Source: Planctomycetota bacterium (GTDB lineage Bacteria; Planctomycetota; Phycisphaerae; WQYP01). From it: a DNA stretch of 36,636 nucleotides. Positions 16,578-24,271 of the stretch are shown piece by piece (the first letter of the stretch is position 1; each line of letters opens with the position of its first letter). The stretch is taken from positions 1 to 36,636 of the forward strand of contig JAKAEZ010000025.1 of assembly GCA_021819825.1 (NCBI GenBank), given 5' to 3'. The position numbers were made by a program, and so were the translations under genes. The notes beneath the pieces are model-generated. The model ran no database searches, had not been told where the DNA came from, and worked only from the letters and a program-made list of their open reading frames with translations.

Positions 16578-16690
16578 ATAGAGCAGCTGAATTTTGAACA
16601 GGTGAATAGGAGAGCAACTTCGCAGGAATCGTTAGAGGGGCTGTCGCCGAAGCGAGCCGGCCATCCTGCCGTCACCTGATGAACTGATCC
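16578..16690 (+). repeat. octamer-bounded element, copy 3
   Basis: It has the same order as copy 1: ATAGAGCAGCTGAATTTT, octamers GAACAGGT and GAATAGGA, a diverged core (AATCGTTAGAGGGGCTGTCGC), then CCGTCACCTGATGAACTGATC, which on the other strand gives TCAGTTCA, TCAGGTGA. It is about 2.5 kb from copies 1 and 2, beyond the PEP-CTERM gene. The core is more diverged than between copies 1 and 2. Confidence 0.68.
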
Positions 16691-16710
16691 CGGCGACGCT
16701 GCTTTCTAGA

Positions 16711-16786
16711 CTCCAAGCCACCGACGGAATGGGGCTTGGAGAATTCAAAAAACCCCACGGCGCGGAAATGTAGCGCCGCGAACGAT
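16711..16786 (+). promoter_or_regulatory. two hairpins in the pheA leader
   Basis: CTCCAAGCC (16711-16719) pairs perfectly with GGCTTGGAG (16733-16741). A second stem CGGCGC/GCGCCG follows near 16760-16780, some 25-30 bp before the start codon. Neither has a T-run. A role in attenuation is possible but unproven. Confidence 0.3.
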
Positions 16787-16809
16787 ATTTCCACCGAGGC
16801 AAAGGCATT

Positions 16810-17904
16810 ATGACAGAATCAGATCCGTTGGCGGGCCTTCGAGAGCGCATTGATCAACTTGATCATAATATTGTTGAATTGCTTAATGCGCGGGCACGCA
16901 TTGTTGTGGATATAGGCAAAATTAAACAGCAATCCAATGCGCCGATCTATGCGCCTGATCGGGAAAAAATTGTTTTGGAGCGGATTCGCAAGGCTAATAA
17001 AAGCGTCGGCGGCCCGCTTCCGGATTCGTGCCTGGAGGCCATTTACCGAGAATTAATGTCCGGCAGTTTTTCTCTGGAAAAGCCTTTACGCATCGCTTAT
17101 TTAGGCCCCAAGGGAAGCTTTTCCCATTTGGCGTCAGTTAAAAAGTTCGGTTCGTCGGTGGACCACGAACCGGTGGCCGATATAGCCGCCGTGTTTGATG
17201 AAGTGGCGCGCGGCCACGCGGATATGGGGTTGGCTCCGATTGAAAATTCCACCATTGGCGGCATTGTGGAAACCATGGACGCGTTTATTGAACATCCGCA
17301 CGTCACGATTGTCGCGGAAATGCAGATTATTGTGCATCACCATCTGCTGGCGTTGTGTGAACCGGCGGACGTGAAAATAATTTACAGCAAACCTGAAGTA
17401 CTGAATCAGTGCCGGCGCTGGCTCAATGCCACCATGCCGGATGTGCAACGTCTGCCGGTAGCGTCCAGCAGCAAGGCCGCCGAGTTGGCCGCGGCGGAAA
17501 CGCATGCCGCGGCAATCGGTTCATCGCTGGCGGCGGAGCTTTATACCCTCAAAACACTTTTTTCCAACATTGAGGACAATGCCAATAATGTCACGCGGTT
17601 TCTGGTCATCGGCCGACAGCCCCCCCGCCGCAGCGGTGATGACAAGACCTCTATTATCTTCACAACCGCCCACAAATCCGGAGCGCTGGTGGATGTATTG
17701 GATGTGTTCCGCAAGCACGGAATTAATCTTACCAATATCGATACGCGGCCAAGCCAGAAGCGGAATTTTGAATATTATTTCTTCACGGATCTGGTCGGCC
17801 ACAGTGAAGACCCGGCGGTTAAAACAGCCCTGGAGGAAGTGCGTTCACATTGTCTGCATCTGGCGATTCTCGGGAGTTTCCCCCGCGCCGTGGAGACGCT
17901 GTAA
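16810..17904 (+). CDS. pheA: bifunctional chorismate mutase/prephenate dehydratase
   Basis: 364 aa. An AroQ chorismate mutase domain covers residues 1-90 (LRERIDQLDHNIVELLNARA, IYAPDREKIVLERI). The prephenate dehydratase domain is about 93-270 (RIAYLGPKGSFSHLA, GLAPIENSTIGGIVETMD, NNVTRFLVIG). The ACT regulatory domain is about 280-360 (SIIFTTAHKSGALVDVLDVF, then NIDTRPSQKRNFEYYFF, the ESRP-type phenylalanine-binding region with DTRP). It converts chorismate via prephenate to phenylpyruvate and is probably inhibited by phenylalanine. The length is normal for the fusion. The gene converges with the pfkB-family gene; the 43-bp gap has a weak GC hairpin (CCCCGC/GCGGGG). Confidence 0.95.
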   Translation: MTESDPLAGLRERIDQLDHNIVELLNARARIVVDIGKIKQQSNAPIYAPDREKIVLERIRKANKSVGGPLPDSCLEAIYRELMSGSFSLEKPLRIAYLGPKGSFSHLASVKKFGSSVDHEPVADIAAVFDEVARGHADMGLAPIENSTIGGIVETMDAFIEHPHVTIVAEMQIIVHHHLLALCEPADVKIIYSKPEVLNQCRRWLNATMPDVQRLPVASSSKAAELAAAETHAAAIGSSLAAELYTLKTLFSNIEDNANNVTRFLVIGRQPPRRSGDDKTSIIFTTAHKSGALVDVLDVFRKHGINLTNIDTRPSQKRNFEYYFFTDLVGHSEDPAVKTALEEVRSHCLHLAILGSFPRAVETL

Positions 17905-17947
17905 CCCCGCGGGCACGGTAATTTTCAGGCGGGGCCGAAATAACACT

Positions 17948-19075
17948 TTACTGCGGCGCGGGCAGGTCGCGGATAAATTCCACCAGATTCGCCAGCGATG
18001 GACTTGCTGCGCTGCGCACGTAAAATCCGCTGGTGGCTGTCCCCATGCACAGCGATTCCGCCAGATTCAGACCTAAAAGCCGGCCCGCCACAAATCCGGC
18101 GTTGAAATGATCACCGGCCCCAGTGCTGATTTTCGGATGTTTAACGAATGGGCCGGCAAAAGAGGCCGAGCCATTGGCATCGGCGGCGGCACCTCCGGAG
18201 CGCGGGTGGATCACAACGGTCCCCAGGTCCATTTTCTTTCTTATTGCAACGGCGAGCGCTTCGATTTCCTTTTCAGGATCAGCGGAGACCGGCAGTTCCA
18301 ATGCGGCCGCCACCTGCGTGGCTTCTTTTAGATTCAAACCTAGAATGACATGCATAAAAGGCTTAAAAACCGCCAAAACGTCCAGCCCTGTGCGCAGGTC
18401 CTGGCGCGTGCGCTTTTCCGGATCCGCAAGATCCACAAATAAAGTTCTCTCACCCGGCGGAACCTCCGGCAGCACATCAGCGGCCAAGCGTCGCCAGATA
18501 TCATTCATATAAGGCAACATGGTCCAGTTCACCGTTCCTATGAGCCGCGATGAGGCCACGAGGCTGACCATTTCATCAATGCCGATGCGGGACACCAGGG
18601 TGTCCCAGGTGATCTCAGCGGTGGGCGTGAGTTTGCCGAGCATAATTTTGCCGTCATCAAATTCCAGGGCATCCGTGTGGCACGCCTCCGCGATACTCAG
18701 GACTCGGGCGTGCTTGGCAAGCTCATGGAATACCGGATGAATATCGGGATACCCCAGGCTGCCGATGCAGGTAACCCCCAGTCCGATGGCAGCTAAAGCG
18801 TTGGCCATAATCGGGCCGTTGCCGCCGAGCTTCTGCAATTTTACAACCACTTCAATGTTGGCACTTTGCCCCCGGGCCTCGCGGATGCGGTTGGCGAATC
18901 CTTCGATGGTGGTGAGGCGATCAAACTCACCGGCGCTGGCGCGCTTATCGACAACCTGGGCAATTTCATCGACAAAACCATCCAGGCCGATCACCGCGCC
19001 GATGGACGCAACGTCCGCCTTGGAGAGTTTACCTGACACCGCAAGACAGATCGCCGCACGTGTTGAATCCGCCAT
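17948..19075 (-). CDS. PfkB family carbohydrate kinase
   Basis: 375 aa. PfkB signatures are LGGNGPIMANALAAIGLGV near 83-101 and ISTGAGDHFNAGFVAGRLLG near 316-335, with catalytic base Asp322 in GAGD. It belongs to the ribokinase fold and phosphorylates a sugar or nucleoside with ATP; the substrate is not clear. It starts 21 bp after the nuoG stop with GGAGAAG before the ATG, so it is probably the last gene of the nuo operon, although its function does not relate to complex I. Before the first PfkB motif there is a longer N-terminal part (about 80 residues) than in compact ribokinases. Confidence 0.88.
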   Translation of the reverse strand: MADSTRAAICLAVSGKLSKADVASIGAVIGLDGFVDEIAQVVDKRASAGEFDRLTTIEGFANRIREARGQSANIEVVVKLQKLGGNGPIMANALAAIGLGVTCIGSLGYPDIHPVFHELAKHARVLSIAEACHTDALEFDDGKIMLGKLTPTAEITWDTLVSRIGIDEMVSLVASSRLIGTVNWTMLPYMNDIWRRLAADVLPEVPPGERTLFVDLADPEKRTRQDLRTGLDVLAVFKPFMHVILGLNLKEATQVAAALELPVSADPEKEIEALAVAIRKKMDLGTVVIHPRSGGAAADANGSASFAGPFVKHPKISTGAGDHFNAGFVAGRLLGLNLAESLCMGTATSGFYVRSAASPSLANLVEFIRDLPAPQ

Positions 19076-19096
19076 AACTTCTCCACCGAATAAATA

Positions 19097-20722
19097 TTAC
19101 AAGTCTGTGAACTGCATTAATTCAATTTTTTCGTGGTGTTCCGGCAGGGCCACCGCCGCATATTCCGTCATGCCCAACTCGGACATCATCCGCCGCACGG
19201 CCGCTGGGTCATACGTGCCGGCCAAGTCCATTAAATCCCAGAAAATGCTGCCCGTTGACCGCGTGTTTTCCAGCGGAGCAATGGCCTGCTTAAAGGCTTG
19301 AATCAGCCCGGAATAATTTTCAAAGACACCGGACTTTTCCGCCCAGGTGCATACCGGCAACGCCAGAGACGCCTGGGATACCAAGCCGTCCGGCCGGGTG
19401 CTTAACACCAGAAGTGTATCCACCCCGGCCACGGCGGTCTGTAAGGAAGCATCGGCATGGCCAAAGGGGTCAGTTAAAACCATGGCCGTTTTTATTTGGC
19501 CGGCCTTAATTTTACCCTGAACATCCGCCAGTTTGCACACATTTCCGGCAAGTTTCGCCAGCACTTTCTCAGCACCCCGCCGATTGGGGGCCTTTTCCGC
19601 GCGAAGCGTATACGTTACAGCCCCGGTGGTGGGATTTTTGAAAACCTGATCCTCCCCGTCAATTTTCGGCTCTGCCAACGTCAGCCACGCTTGCGGATCG
19701 ATACGGCGAATCCATTGGGCGGCCAGGAACATTTCTTCCGTTGTATCAAAGGCGTTGAGAACCAGGATTGTCGCACCGGGTGTTGCCGCGTTTTTTTTCA
19801 CCGCCTGGTCAAGTTGTCCAATGCTCTGGGCTGCTGATAATTCCTGCGGCACACCTTTGGCCGCCGGGGTCTGGAGGCGATTGTTATGAATGAAATCCCA
19901 TCCGTAGCGGATGTCATCGGAAATCCACCATTTATTGACATCGGCGTTGAATCGGGGTTTGATGCGATAGACGCGTCCCTGATTGTGCTCAATGGAAATA
20001 TTCTCCCCGCCACTGGAAAACGGGGAAATGCTGGGCGTTTTTTTCAAAAACCAGACCCGCTGGGTAAACAGAAAATCTTTATCCAGCAAGGCACCAACCG
20101 GGCAAATATCTATGACATTGCCGGAAAGCGGGTTATCCAGAGATCGGCCCTGAAAAACATCAATTTCTTCACGATGACCGCGCCCAAATACAGCCAATTC
20201 ACCGGTGCCGGAAATTTCCCGCGTAAAGCGTACGCATCGCGTACACATGATGCAGCGGTCACTGTATAACACCACGTGTTTCCCGATGTCCTTCTTGGGC
20301 TTTTTGGCCTTGTCTTCGTCAAAGCGACTTTCCGATCGGCCATATTGATAGCTGTAATCCTGTAAATGACATTCACCCGCCTGATCACACACGGGGCAAT
20401 CCAGTGGATGGTTGAGCAGCAGAAATTCCATAACCGCTTTTTGATTAGCGACTGATTTTGGTGAAATACTGTGAACTTTCATCCCATCAACGGCGGGAGT
20501 CTGACAGCTTGGAACAAGCTTGGGCACTTTCACCAGCTTCGCCGGGTCTTTGGGATCGGGAGATTCAATTTCCACCAGACAAATCCGGCAGCTTGCAACA
20601 ATTGAAAGCCCCTGATGATAGCAATAGTGCGGAATCTCCATACCGGCATCAAGGCAGGCCTGGAGAATCATTTTTTTGCCATCCCAGACAACTTTTTTTC
20701 CATCAACGTCCATTGTGGGCAT
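19097..20722 (-). CDS. nuoG: NADH-quinone oxidoreductase subunit G, short form lacking the N7 cluster ligands
   Basis: 541 aa. Ferredoxin-type 2Fe-2S cysteines are C34, C45, C48 and C73; the His/Cys 4Fe-4S is H105, C109, C112 and C118; the next 4Fe-4S is C157, C160, C163 and C207. Thus the electron chain of complex I subunit G is complete up to N5. At 229-240, where many bacterial NuoG have a CxxCxxxC for N7, the sequence is TPSISPFSSGGE: the cysteines are Ser, Ser and Glu. The remaining molybdopterin-oxidoreductase-like part is short (about 270 aa). I chose the ATG at 20722 because AAAGGTG precedes it; the frame opens 7 codons earlier. Operon order is nuoD-E-F-G. Confidence 0.93.
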   Translation of the reverse strand: MPTMDVDGKKVVWDGKKMILQACLDAGMEIPHYCYHQGLSIVASCRICLVEIESPDPKDPAKLVKVPKLVPSCQTPAVDGMKVHSISPKSVANQKAVMEFLLLNHPLDCPVCDQAGECHLQDYSYQYGRSESRFDEDKAKKPKKDIGKHVVLYSDRCIMCTRCVRFTREISGTGELAVFGRGHREEIDVFQGRSLDNPLSGNVIDICPVGALLDKDFLFTQRVWFLKKTPSISPFSSGGENISIEHNQGRVYRIKPRFNADVNKWWISDDIRYGWDFIHNNRLQTPAAKGVPQELSAAQSIGQLDQAVKKNAATPGATILVLNAFDTTEEMFLAAQWIRRIDPQAWLTLAEPKIDGEDQVFKNPTTGAVTYTLRAEKAPNRRGAEKVLAKLAGNVCKLADVQGKIKAGQIKTAMVLTDPFGHADASLQTAVAGVDTLLVLSTRPDGLVSQASLALPVCTWAEKSGVFENYSGLIQAFKQAIAPLENTRSTGSIFWDLMDLAGTYDPAAVRRMMSELGMTEYAAVALPEHHEKIELMQFTDL

Positions 20723-20796
20723 AGAAATCACACCTTTTAGCATTGTGTCCGCAGTTAATTCCGGACCGTTTCTTTCGCTTCCCGCAGAATCGCCTT

Positions 20797-22113
20797 TTAC
20801 ACCGCTGCGGCGGCGTGTGCATCCAGCGTCACGCCCTGCACATGATCAGATTTCAAGCGGGCCTTAAAATCTTCCGGAAACTTCTGCAGGAATGTCCGCA
20901 CCGCCCAATTGGCACCATCCGCCAAACCGCAAATGGTTGTCCCCGGCATGGACCCCATGCTTAGACCAATTTCCATCAGCAGATCAAAGTCCTGCGGCTT
21001 ACCATAACCGGCCACGATCCGATTGAGCATTTTGTGCATCCATGCGGTACCTTCGCGACATGGCGTACATTGGCCGCAGCTTTCATGGGCAAAGAAACGG
21101 ACGATATTCCGCAGCATCACCACCAGATCTGTTTTGTCCGTCATGACAATGACACCGGCGGTTCCAAGGCCCAGCACGTTATATTTTTTTCCAATATCAA
21201 AATCAAGTTCCGCGTCGTACTGATCCGTGCCAAGGACCCCCATGGATACGCCGCCGGGAATTGCAGCGCGGTATTTTCCGCCTTTTATTCCGCCGGCATA
21301 TTTTTCAATGAGGGTGGACATCTTAATGCCCAGCTCTTCTTCATAAACACCCGGCTTATGAACCAATCCACTGACGCCGAAAAGTTTTGGTCCGGCGGAA
21401 GAGGCTGTCCCCATAGACTTAAACCAGTCCGCGCCATATTCAATAATGTACGGCAGGCATGCCAGGGTTTCCACGTTATTAATAATGGTGGGTTTGGCAA
21501 ACGCTCCGGCGATGGCGGGAAATGGCGGCTTGATACGGGGCCAACCGCGCTTGCCTTCCAGAGATTCCAGCAGTCCGGTTTCTTCACCGCAGATATACGC
21601 CCCCGCTCCCCGATGCACATAACAGTTATGCACAATATCCGTACCGGGAATTTTCTGTCCGAAGATTCCTTTGGCGTACGCTTCTTCCAGCGCCTTTTCC
21701 AGAATTTTAGCCTGCAGGTGGTATTCGCCACGTATGTAGATATAGCTGGTGGTAATACGGTTGGCGAACGCCGCGATGGCAATGCCTTCCAGCAGTACGT
21801 GCGGATCATACTCGGTCAGATAGCGGTCTTTAAACGTTCCCGGTTCAGATTCATCAAAATTAACCGCCAGGTAGCGCGGATGCAGGTCCTTGGGTAAAAA
21901 CTTCCATTTCGACCCACAAGGAAACCCTGCCCCCCCGCGCCCCCGCAAATTGGAATCGATGACCAGTTGTATGATCTGCTCCGGTGTCATCGCCTGGGCT
22001 TTACGCAGCGATTCATAACCACCGGTCGCCATGTATTGATCAATGTTGATGAGCTTGCGCTTCGCGGGATCATCCGGAATACGCTTAAGCAGAACTGGAC
22101 CGGCAAACGCCAT
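20797..22113 (-). CDS. nuoF: NADH-quinone oxidoreductase subunit F
   Basis: 438 aa. This is the NADH- and FMN-binding subunit of complex I. GRGGAGFPCGSKW at 58-70 is the NADH/FMN glycine-rich site; NFDESEPGTFKDR at 85-97 and RGAGAYICGEETGLLESLEG at 168-187 are family blocks. The N3 4Fe-4S ligands are C346, C349 and C352 (SCGQCTPCREG) and C395 (TTICG). AGGAAAGG precedes the ATG at 22113; the 17-codon upstream extension is rejected. It takes electrons from NADH and passes them to NuoE/NuoG. Spacing is 101 bp from nuoE and 74 bp to nuoG, wider than usual for this operon but without a visible terminator. Confidence 0.95.
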   Translation of the reverse strand: MAFAGPVLLKRIPDDPAKRKLINIDQYMATGGYESLRKAQAMTPEQIIQLVIDSNLRGRGGAGFPCGSKWKFLPKDLHPRYLAVNFDESEPGTFKDRYLTEYDPHVLLEGIAIAAFANRITTSYIYIRGEYHLQAKILEKALEEAYAKGIFGQKIPGTDIVHNCYVHRGAGAYICGEETGLLESLEGKRGWPRIKPPFPAIAGAFAKPTIINNVETLACLPYIIEYGADWFKSMGTASSAGPKLFGVSGLVHKPGVYEEELGIKMSTLIEKYAGGIKGGKYRAAIPGGVSMGVLGTDQYDAELDFDIGKKYNVLGLGTAGVIVMTDKTDLVVMLRNIVRFFAHESCGQCTPCREGTAWMHKMLNRIVAGYGKPQDFDLLMEIGLSMGSMPGTTICGLADGANWAVRTFLQKFPEDFKARLKSDHVQGVTLDAHAAAAV

Positions 22114-22214
22114 AATTAAACCTTTCCTGTAACCGTGCACGCACCGGGAATTTACCCGGCACACGCGATGGCCATGGGGATCTCCTCATGGCCACATTTC
22201 ATTTTTCCGCCCGA

Positions 22215-22760
22215 TCAGTGCCCCGCGGCAGGATGATCCGGCAGCGCCTGTAACCGCGAGGCAAACGCCTGGGGGTCAAGGCAGCCGTGCAAGTCTTCAT
22301 TCACCAGCGCACATGGAGCCTGCTCACAGGCACCAAGGCATTCAACTTCAAAGAGGGTAAATTTATCATCATCCGTGGTTTCACCCGGTTCAATGCCGAA
22401 CACATCACGAATTTTATCCAGAACCGCCTGATGGCCGCAGAGTTCACAGGATATTGAGCGGCAAACATTGACCACATATTTTCCCGATGGTTGGAGTCGG
22501 AATTCCTCATAAAACGTCACCGCATCCTGAACTTGCGCCCGGGAAATTTCCAGAAAGGCCGCCGCTTCATCAATGGCCTGCGGCGCGATGTACCCGTAGG
22601 TGTGCATGATGGTGTGAAAAAGCGGCAACAACGCCGCCTGCTTACGCGGGTAGCGCGGGAAATATTTTTGCTCAATATGGGCTTTAATCTCAGCGGTGAG
22701 GTAAGGCTCACTGCGCTTCGGTTGGTACTGCTTCAGGCGATCTTCAACAATCCAGGCCAT
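22215..22760 (-). CDS. nuoE: NADH-quinone oxidoreductase subunit E
   Basis: 181 aa. This is a thioredoxin-like 2Fe-2S subunit. Ligands C100 and C105 (CRSISCELCG) and C141 and C145 (CLGACEQAP) give the N1a site. The helical N-terminus includes YPRKQAALLPLFHTIMHTYG and VQDAVTFYEEF, typical of NuoE. The frame opens 50 codons earlier inside nuoD, but AAGGA precedes the ATG at 22760, which is 14 bp after the nuoD stop. The C-terminal 15-20 residues (ALPDHPAAGH) are a small extra tail. Confidence 0.94.
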   Translation of the reverse strand: MAWIVEDRLKQYQPKRSEPYLTAEIKAHIEQKYFPRYPRKQAALLPLFHTIMHTYGYIAPQAIDEAAAFLEISRAQVQDAVTFYEEFRLQPSGKYVVNVCRSISCELCGHQAVLDKIRDVFGIEPGETTDDDKFTLFEVECLGACEQAPCALVNEDLHGCLDPQAFASRLQALPDHPAAGH

Positions 22761-22774
22761 AACGTTCCTTGCGT

Positions 22775-24025
22775 TTAACGATCCAATTCCGCGGCGATGA
22801 TATTCAAAGATCCCAAAACCGCCACCACATCTGAAAGGGTATGGCCTTCCATCATCTTGGGCAGGACGCTTAGATGAATGAAAGACGGCGGACGGCATCG
22901 CGCCCGCCATGGATTTTTTCCGCCGTCACTGACAATATAAAATCCCTGTTCCCCATTGGCGGTTTCACTGCAGGCATAGACTTCACCGATGGGCGGCTTA
23001 AATCCGCGATTGGTCATGACCAATTCAAAATGCTGAATAAGCCCTTCAATGGAGCCATAAACCTGTGACTTGGGGGGCAGCACATCTTTTCCTTCCGGAC
23101 TGACATTGATCGGTCCGCCGGGGATATCATCAATGAGTTGCCGGATGATTTCAATAGATTGCTTCATTTCTTCAAGGCGTACCAGATAACGCGCCAGCAC
23201 ATCGCCGGTTTTCATGATCGGCACTTTGAATTTCACCGCCGGCGCGCCTTTTCCGTCCCAATTATCCTGGAAGCAGAAATAGGGATCATCCTTCCGGACA
23301 TCCCGCATAACGCCACTGGCCCTGGCCACCGGGCCGCTGAGGCTCCAGTTAATGGCTTCTTCCCGGGAAATAATGCCGATACCCGCGGTACGATCAATGA
23401 ATATTCGCAGACGATTGAGAAGTTTTTCAATATCCTCAATGGCCCGCGGCAGAGATTCATTAATAAACGCCTTTACCAGCGGGCGAAACACGTTGTCATC
23501 CGCGTCCTTCATCACGCCGCCCACGCGATTCCAACTGGTATGGAAACGTGAACCGGTGACATATTCCATAATGTCGTACACCCGTTCGCGTTCATTAAAT
23601 CCGAAGAGAAACGCGGTAAATCCGCCAAGGTCCAGCGCGGCGGCTCCCACACACAGCAGATGGCTTTGAATGCGGGCCAATTCACCAAGAATCGTACGGT
23701 AGACCTTACAGCGGGGGGTGGGGTCCACACCGAACAGCATCTCAACCGCACGAATCCATGCCATTTCGTTGCCCATGGGAGCCAGATAATCCATGCGATT
23801 GACGATGGTAATGTACTGATTGAAATCCAGCACTTCCGCATTTTTTTCAAAACCGCTGTGCAGGTAACCGATAATTGGAACGACTTTAACCACCCGTTCG
23901 CCGTCAATTTCCATTACCAGTCGGATAACCGTATGCGTGGCGGGGTGTTGGGGGCCGAAATTCAGGGTCCAAAGATTGGGATTGTCAGAAAGTTGAGGGG
24001 TTTGCATGGGGTCATCCATCAGCAT
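22775..24025 (-). CDS. nuoD: NADH-quinone oxidoreductase subunit D
   Basis: 416 aa. This is the 49-kDa quinone-binding subunit. It has LNFGPQHPATHTVIRLVMEI near 20-40, GYLHSGFEKNAE, YLAPMGNEMAWIRAVE, RIQSHLLCVGAAALDLGG and the late block GEVYACSETANGEQGFYIVS. It ends in VVAVLGSLNIIAAELDR, the normal NuoD C-terminus. AAGGGAG sits 5 bp before the ATG at 24025; the 12-codon extension is rejected. It is the first gene of the operon and follows a promoter-like sequence. NuoA, B, C and H-N are not in the window, so the complex I genes of this genome are split over at least two loci. Confidence 0.95.
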   Translation of the reverse strand: MLMDDPMQTPQLSDNPNLWTLNFGPQHPATHTVIRLVMEIDGERVVKVVPIIGYLHSGFEKNAEVLDFNQYITIVNRMDYLAPMGNEMAWIRAVEMLFGVDPTPRCKVYRTILGELARIQSHLLCVGAAALDLGGFTAFLFGFNERERVYDIMEYVTGSRFHTSWNRVGGVMKDADDNVFRPLVKAFINESLPRAIEDIEKLLNRLRIFIDRTAGIGIISREEAINWSLSGPVARASGVMRDVRKDDPYFCFQDNWDGKGAPAVKFKVPIMKTGDVLARYLVRLEEMKQSIEIIRQLIDDIPGGPINVSPEGKDVLPPKSQVYGSIEGLIQHFELVMTNRGFKPPIGEVYACSETANGEQGFYIVSDGGKNPWRARCRPPSFIHLSVLPKMMEGHTLSDVVAVLGSLNIIAAELDR

Positions 24026-24156
24026 GGAGACTCCCTTTTCCATTGTGTATGGCATGTCCAAAACTCCAGCACATCATCAGCCTGGCGCAACGTTATTCGC
24101 GTGGCAAGGCCCAGGCGGCCTGCTACAGGCACTGCCCCCTGACTTACTACCTTGTG

Positions 24157-24185
24157 ATGTTATTCACAAACCCCGCCTTGAGCAA
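24157..24185 (-). promoter_or_regulatory. possible promoter of the nuoDEFG operon
   Basis: On the minus strand TTGCTC (24180-24185) and TAACAT (24157-24162) are 17 bp apart. This leaves a leader of roughly 125 nt before nuoD. Confidence 0.42.
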
Positions 24186-24271
24186 GCGAAGCGGAGCAAA
24201 AAGGCTATTTTTTTCCAGCCCGAATACAACCCGCAACCCACTGAGTCCCCATCATCCTGGAATCCCATAGC

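Noticed and set aside
21034..21897. 287-codon plus-strand frame within nuoF
   Set aside because: It is antisense to a complete nuoF with all cluster ligands in place.
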